A DNA stretch of 64,000 nucleotides, taken from JAEUOS01 sp965279115 (GTDB lineage Bacteria > Pseudomonadota > Gammaproteobacteria > Burkholderiales > JAEUOS01). The stretch's first letter is position 1. Each line of letters begins with the position of its first letter. The stretch is taken from assembly GCA_965279115.1 (NCBI GenBank), contig OZ257137.1, positions 124,001 through 188,000 on the forward strand, in the 5' to 3' direction. The notes under the pieces are model-generated. The model was given only the letters and a program-made list of their open reading frames with translations, searched no databases and was not told the DNA's origin. Position numbers and translations under genes: made by a program. Below, one piece after another: positions 59,690 to 64,000 of the stretch.

Positions 59690-62212
59690 ATGCACCTCAT
59701 CCAACGCATACTCGGCCCTGCCACCAGCCTGATGAACCGACTCGGATTTTCCTGGAAGATCGGCCTTATCGGCGTGCTGTTCGTCCTGCCCCTGGCGGCT
59801 ACCACGGTCCTTCTGGTGGCCCGCTACCACGAGGACATCCGTTTCACCAAGGTGGAGCAGGCGGGCGTGGAGCACGCCAGGCCACTGCGCAACATGCTAC
59901 AGTACCTGCTTTCGCATCGCTACAATAACCGGCTCTATCTCTCGGGCGCGAAGGAAAACGAACCGCGCATGGCGGAGTTTGCCGGCAAGATCGACAAGGT
60001 GGTCGCCGACCTGGATCGCCTGGATGCGCAGAACGGCAAACTGTTCGGCAGCGCCGAGGCGCACGCAAAAGTGAAAGCGGACTGGGGCAAGCTCAAGCAG
60101 GGTTCACGCAGTCTGCCGGTCGAGGAATCATTCAAGGCGCACTCCGAGCTCATCGCGCGCGTCATCGGGCTCATCAACATAGTGGCGGACGGCTCGGGCC
60201 TTTCGCTCGACCCCGAGCTCGACACCTACTACCTGATGGATGCGGCGTTCGTCCGCCTGCCTGCGCTGGTGGAGTCCCTGGCGCACACCCGCATACTCGC
60301 CGCCAAGGCGCTGGAAATCAGTTCGGTCGCCTCGGACGACCGCATCGAATTCGCGGTTCTCGACCGCCTGGCCGAAAACGACGTGAACGCGTTCAAGTCG
60401 GACTACACCAAGATCTTCGCCTACAACGCGGCCGTCAAGGACCGCATCACGCCCAAGCGCGACGAAGCCTTGCGCATGGTCACTCGCTTTCGCGGCAACG
60501 TCGAGGCGCAGGTGCTGGCGCCACTCAAGCCGGAGGGCGATGCCAAGGCGCTGCGCGCCGAAGGGCTCAAGTCCACGGAAGTTCTGTTCGAACTGGCGGA
60601 CGCCACCATCAATAGCCTTAACGACCTGCTCGGCGCACGGATTGCGCGCATCGAAACCACGCGCAATATCGTCCTGTCCGCGCTGGCGGCCGGCTTTGCA
60701 CTGGTGTTGTACCTGTACTTCGGCATTCTTGACGGCATACGCCGCTCGCTGTCCGGCATCGTCGCCGGCGCCAACCGCATGGCCCGCGGCGATCTCTCCA
60801 CCAGCGTCGAACTCGACACGCGTGATGAACTGGGCGCCATCGGCAAGTCGATCAACGAGGTGCGCGACACCCTGACCCGCTACGCGGACGCGCAGCTGCA
60901 AATGGCAAGGATGCACGAATCCGGAACGATTTCACACCGCATCGACGCCTCGGCCTTTCCGGGCGCTTATGGCGATCTCGCGGCAAAGGTCAACGACCTG
61001 GTCGCGCAGCACATTGCGGTGAAGATGCGCGTGGTGGAAGTGGTGGCCGAGTACGCGAACGGCAACCTGTCCATCGACATGGACCGGTTGCCGGGCGAAA
61101 AGGCGGCGATCACCGAGGCGATCGACCGCGTGAAGCGCCAGTTGCTGGGCATCAACGGCGAGATCAAGTCCCTGGTGGACGCGGCAGCGTGCGGGGAATT
61201 CGGCGTGCGCGGGCAAGAGGAGAAATACCAGCATACCTTCCGTGAAATGATCGCGGGCCTGAACAAGCTGATGCAGACCTGTCAGACCGGCCTGGACGAA
61301 GTGAGCGTGGTGATGGGCCGGGTGGCCCAGGGCGACCTGACGGCGCGCATGCAGGGCAGCTACCAGGGCGCCTTCGAGCGCATCAAGCAGGACACCAACG
61401 CGACGGTGGAACAACTGACAACGATCGTCGGCGACATCCGCCAGGCCACCGACACCATCAACACCGGCGCCCGTGAAATCGCCATGGGCAACGCCGACCT
61501 CTCGCAGCGTACCGAGCAACAATCTTCCAGCCTGCAGCAGACCGCCTCAAGCATGGAGGAGCTCACCGCCACGGTGAAGCAGAACGCCGACAACGCGCGC
61601 CAGGCCAATCAGCTGGCGGACTCCGCCAGCCAGATTGCCGCCAAGGGTGGCGCGGTGGTTGGCCAGGTGGTGGGGACCATGGAAGCCATTTCGGCGTCGT
61701 CGAAGAAGATCGTCGACATCATCAGCGTGATCGACGGCATCGCCTTCCAGACCAACATCCTCGCCTTGAACGCCGCGGTGGAAGCCGCACGCGCCGGCGA
61801 ACAAGGCCGCGGGTTCGCCGTGGTGGCCACGGAAGTGCGCAATCTCGCGCAGCGCAGCGCCAACGCGGCGCGCGAGATCAAGGGCCTGATCGGCGACTCG
61901 GTCGAGAAAGTCGGCACCGGTTCCAAACAGGTGGCCGATGCGGGGTCGACCATGGAAGACGTGGTGCGGTCGGTCAAGCGGGTTACCGACATCATGGCCG
62001 AGATCGCTGCCGCATCGGTCCAGCAAAGCGCTGGTATCGAGCAGGTGAACCAGGCGGTGGCGCAGATGGACAAGTCCACCCAGCAGAACGCCGCGCTGGT
62101 CGAACAGGCCAGTGCGGCCGCCCAGTCGATGGAGGAACAGGCGGGCAGCCTGTCCCGCACGGTGAGCGTGTTTCAACTGCCGGGCAGCGCCGCGGCTGCC
62201 GTGCCCGCCTGA
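59690..62212 (+). CDS. methyl-accepting chemotaxis protein with large helical sensor (MCP4)
   Basis: An 840-residue receptor. TM1 23-44, a large mostly helical periplasmic domain of about 275 residues (RPLRNMLQYLLSHR, LSLDPELDTYYLMDAAFVRL, VESLAHTRILAAKAL), TM2 near 324-346, HAMP, tandem HAMP-like modules close to those of MCP1 (LPGEKAAITEAIDRVKRQL), and the MCP hairpin. The sensor resembles helical-bundle domains but I cannot name a ligand. No CheR pentapeptide (ends SAAAAVPA). GAGGAA lies 8 nt before the ATG. Last receptor of the array. Confidence 0.92.
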   Translation: MHLIQRILGPATSLMNRLGFSWKIGLIGVLFVLPLAATTVLLVARYHEDIRFTKVEQAGVEHARPLRNMLQYLLSHRYNNRLYLSGAKENEPRMAEFAGKIDKVVADLDRLDAQNGKLFGSAEAHAKVKADWGKLKQGSRSLPVEESFKAHSELIARVIGLINIVADGSGLSLDPELDTYYLMDAAFVRLPALVESLAHTRILAAKALEISSVASDDRIEFAVLDRLAENDVNAFKSDYTKIFAYNAAVKDRITPKRDEALRMVTRFRGNVEAQVLAPLKPEGDAKALRAEGLKSTEVLFELADATINSLNDLLGARIARIETTRNIVLSALAAGFALVLYLYFGILDGIRRSLSGIVAGANRMARGDLSTSVELDTRDELGAIGKSINEVRDTLTRYADAQLQMARMHESGTISHRIDASAFPGAYGDLAAKVNDLVAQHIAVKMRVVEVVAEYANGNLSIDMDRLPGEKAAITEAIDRVKRQLLGINGEIKSLVDAAACGEFGVRGQEEKYQHTFREMIAGLNKLMQTCQTGLDEVSVVMGRVAQGDLTARMQGSYQGAFERIKQDTNATVEQLTTIVGDIRQATDTINTGAREIAMGNADLSQRTEQQSSSLQQTASSMEELTATVKQNADNARQANQLADSASQIAAKGGAVVGQVVGTMEAISASSKKIVDIISVIDGIAFQTNILALNAAVEAARAGEQGRGFAVVATEVRNLAQRSANAAREIKGLIGDSVEKVGTGSKQVADAGSTMEDVVRSVKRVTDIMAEIAAASVQQSAGIEQVNQAVAQMDKSTQQNAALVEQASAAAQSMEEQAGSLSRTVSVFQLPGSAAAAVPA

Positions 62213-62226
62213 CAGGGGTTTTCGTC

Positions 62227-62250
62227 CCCGGCGCCACACGGGGGGCCGGG
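62227..62250 (+). terminator. hairpin after the MCP array
   Basis: CCCGGCGCC (62227-62235) pairs with GGGGCCGGG (62242-62250) with one mismatch around a 6-nt loop, 15 nt after the MCP4 stop. No strong T-run follows. It is the only 3'-end candidate between the array and rdgC. Confidence 0.4.
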
Positions 62251-62368
62251 TAGCGTTATCATCCGCGCCTGCCGCCTTGTCCAGGCTGGCGCGCAATCCT
62301 GCCCGTCCCCTCCGACCGGACCGCCCGCGCGGCGTCCGCCAGGAGGGCTTGCCTTTGTCCGGAAACCC

Positions 62369-63265
62369 GTGTTCAAGAACCTCACCCTGTATCGCATTGG
62401 CGCCGGCTGGCGCCCGACCATCGCAAAAATCGAGGAGGCGCTGCAGCGCTCGCGCTTCCTTGAATGCCGCCCCACGCAGGAAATGTCGGTTGGCTGGGCC
62501 GAGCCACGCGGCGAAAAGCATGGCGCCCTGATCGAGGCCGTAGCCGGCCAGTGGCTGCTCAAGTTCGCCATCGAGACCCGCCTCTTGCCCGCCTCGGTGA
62601 TACGCCGCGAGGTCAACGAAAAACTGGCGCAGATCGAGGCCACCACCGGACGCAAGCCAGGCCGCATGTCGGCCAAGGAGATCCGCGAGCAGGTCACGGC
62701 CGAATTGTTGCCACGTGCCTTCACCAAGCAGGCGGCGGTGAACGTCTGGATCGACCCGAAGGCCCGCCTGCTGGCCATCGACACCACTGCCAAGGCCAAG
62801 CTCGACGAGGTACTGACCGGCTTGATCCGCTCGCTCGACGGCTTTAGCGTCGCCCTGCTGCAGACCAAATGGTCGCCCGGTACGGCCATGGCGCAGTGGC
62901 TGGCCGAGCGCGAAGCCCCCGGCCATTTCGACCTGGACCGCGAATGTGAACTCAAATCCGCCGACGACAACCAGTCGGCGGTGCGCTACACCCGCCATGC
63001 GCTCGACATCGTGGAAATCCGCAAGCATGTGGAGGCCGGCAAGCTGCCCACCCGCCTGGGCATGTTGTGGACCGACAAACTGTCGTTCGTACTCACCGAC
63101 ACCATGCAGATCAAGAGAATCCGTTTTCTCGACGGGGTGTTCAAGGAGCAGCAAGGCGAGGATGACGATCGTTTCGACGCCGATGCCACCATCGTCACCG
63201 GAGAACTGGCGCGCCTGGTGCCGGAATTGATCGAAGCGCTGGGTGGCGAGTCAGCACCCGAATGA
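62369..63265 (+). CDS. rdgC: recombination-associated protein RdgC
   Basis: A 298-residue nucleoid-associated, ring-shaped DNA-binding protein that restrains RecA activity. Seen: opening MFKNLTLYRI, TQEMSVGWAEPRGEKHGALIE, LLKFAIETRLLPASVIRREV and LLPRAFTKQA, all typical of RdgC; length matches the E. coli protein (303). It starts at GTG 62369 with GGAAA upstream. Unrelated to the chemoreceptor array before it and followed by an intrinsic terminator. Confidence 0.95.
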   Translation: MFKNLTLYRIGAGWRPTIAKIEEALQRSRFLECRPTQEMSVGWAEPRGEKHGALIEAVAGQWLLKFAIETRLLPASVIRREVNEKLAQIEATTGRKPGRMSAKEIREQVTAELLPRAFTKQAAVNVWIDPKARLLAIDTTAKAKLDEVLTGLIRSLDGFSVALLQTKWSPGTAMAQWLAEREAPGHFDLDRECELKSADDNQSAVRYTRHALDIVEIRKHVEAGKLPTRLGMLWTDKLSFVLTDTMQIKRIRFLDGVFKEQQGEDDDRFDADATIVTGELARLVPELIEALGGESAPE

Positions 63266-63269
63266 TTCA

Positions 63270-63304
63270 GCGGCGGCGTGCCACAGGCCGCGCCGCCGCC
63301 TTTT
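63270..63304 (+). terminator. intrinsic terminator of rdgC
   Basis: A perfect 9-bp stem GCGGCGGCG/CGCCGCCGC (63270-63278, 63291-63299) with a 12-nt loop is followed by C and TTTT (63301-63304). It begins 4 nt after the rdgC stop and faces the convergent SDR gene, whose stop follows at 63308-63310. Confidence 0.75.
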
Positions 63305-63307
63305 CCG

Positions 63308-64000
63308 CTAGAGGACGCCGGACGTCCCGCCATCCAGGTTGATGCTGGTCCCGGTCACGTAACTGGCCGCGTCGGACGACAGGAAGGCGATCACATTCGC
63401 CACCTCCTCGGCGCGCCCCACCCGGCCCAGCGGGATGTCCTGACCCATGGTCTGGTACATCTCCTCGAGATCACGGCCGGTGGCGGCGGCCTTGCGTTCG
63501 TGCTGGCCCGCGCGGATCAGCCCGATGCAGATGGTGTTGACCAGAATGCCGTCCGGGGCGAATTCCTTGGACAGCGCCTTGGTGAAGGCCAGCCCCGCCG
63601 CGCGCGTAACCGAGGTGGGCATGCTCTTGGCCTTGGGCTGCTTGGCGCCGATGTTGGTGATGTTGATGATGCGCCCGCCGCGCTGCTTGCGCATGTGCGG
63701 CAGGGCCAGCCGCACCAGGCGCGCCGCACCGAAGAGCTTGAGATCGAAATCGGCCTGCCAGGTTTCGTCGGTGACCGATTCAAAATCGCCGCGCGACGAT
63801 GTGCCGGCGTTGTTCACAAGTATGTCGAGGCGGCCGAAGCTTTCGATCGCCGTGGCGACGATGCGCGTGGCGTCGTCGGGGCGGCCGACATCGGCCGCGA
63901 CCGTGGCGACTTTGCCGCCCGCAGCGCGGATCGATGCCGCCGCCGCGTCAAGACGTTCCTGCCCGCGCGCGACGATGACGACCGCCGCGCCTTCGCGCGC
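63308..64000 (-). CDS. SDR-family oxidoreductase, 5' end outside the window
   Basis: At least 231 codons, open to the right edge, so the N-terminal strand and most of the TGxxxGxG cofactor loop are missing. Seen in order: REGAAVVIVARGQERLDAA near the edge, ILVNNAG, the NIGAKQPKAKSMPTSVTRAA segment and the C-terminal VIAFLSSDAASYVTGTSIN and LDGGTSGVL. The usual YxxxK appears as SVTRA (catalytic Tyr replaced by Ser or Thr and Lys by Arg, by eye), a variant seen in some SDR subgroups that still have the fold. Substrate unknown. Confidence 0.85.
   Translation of the reverse strand, partial: AREGAAVVIVARGQERLDAAAASIRAAGGKVATVAADVGRPDDATRIVATAIESFGRLDILVNNAGTSSRGDFESVTDETWQADFDLKLFGAARLVRLALPHMRKQRGGRIINITNIGAKQPKAKSMPTSVTRAAGLAFTKALSKEFAPDGILVNTICIGLIRAGQHERKAAATGRDLEEMYQTMGQDIPLGRVGRAEEVANVIAFLSSDAASYVTGTSINLDGGTSGVL

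Noticed and set aside
56521..59805. 1094-codon open frame on the minus strand across MCP2 and MCP3
   Set aside because: It is antisense to two clear chemoreceptor genes in a GC-rich region where the complementary frame stays open. Its translation has MCP-mirror repeats, no ribosome site and no known domain.

Overview
This window comes from a high-GC (roughly mid-60s percent by eye) Gram-negative chromosome, most likely a betaproteobacterium of the Burkholderiales. The evidence is ten Bug/TctC-type periplasmic receptors, a class II PssA/Psd pair, RdgC, a PEP-CTERM anchored protein, FNR/ANR-type boxes and methyl-accepting chemotaxis proteins (MCPs) with tandem HAMP-like modules. No rRNA, tRNA, CRISPR array, phage or insertion sequence was seen.

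0-34 kb is a catabolic patchwork. Small operons each combine one or two Bug solute receptors with enzymes of CoA-ester, keto-acid or hydroxy-acid chemistry and often a regulator. They are: (a) AA_synth (DUF1185), alpha/beta-hydrolase, GntR and Bug (3.6-0.5 kb, minus strand) behind a perfect palindrome; (b) a ThDP decarboxylase with a Bug, near an old-yellow-enzyme reductase and an FMN alpha-hydroxy-acid oxidase; (c) an IclR regulator divergent from an enoyl-CoA hydratase and a two-hotdog MaoC hydratase; (d) an eight-gene minus-strand operon from 21.6 to 13.5 kb (Bug, Bug, acyl-CoA dehydrogenase, CaiB transferase, MaoC, CitE lyase, CaiB transferase, SDR) that resembles activation, hydration and cleavage of a C5-type branched dicarboxylate; (e) LysR plus Bug, divergent from a PEP-CTERM SGNH-hydrolase-like gene of different composition; (f) a cupin divergent from enoyl-CoA hydratase, Bug, CaiB and Bug; (g) an Ldh-type dehydrogenase, a Bug and an ankyrin protein.

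34-41 kb starts with a medium-chain dehydrogenase/reductase gene cut by one in-frame TAG. It continues with two convergent transcription units, each preceded by an FNR/ANR-like box: an Acg-type nitroreductase plus a fused APH-like/P-loop kinase, and a MacA/MacB-like tripartite exporter (adaptor, FtsX permease, ATPase). This looks like a low-oxygen stress island.

41-52 kb holds a secreted metallo-beta-lactamase-fold protein with an intrinsic terminator, a YdhR-like protein, an ACMSD-like amidohydrolase with its Bug, a PLP threonine/serine dehydratase, a dihydrofolate-reductase-like protein, phosphatidylethanolamine synthesis genes (pssA, psd) with small membrane proteins, and an ADP-forming acyl-CoA synthetase.

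52-62 kb is a co-directional array of four MCPs with four different sensor parts and nearly identical signalling tips. A secreted rhodanese-like protein without the catalytic cysteine lies between the first two. Two of the four MCPs end in a WEEF-type CheR tether. The window closes with rdgC, its terminator, and an SDR gene running off the right edge.
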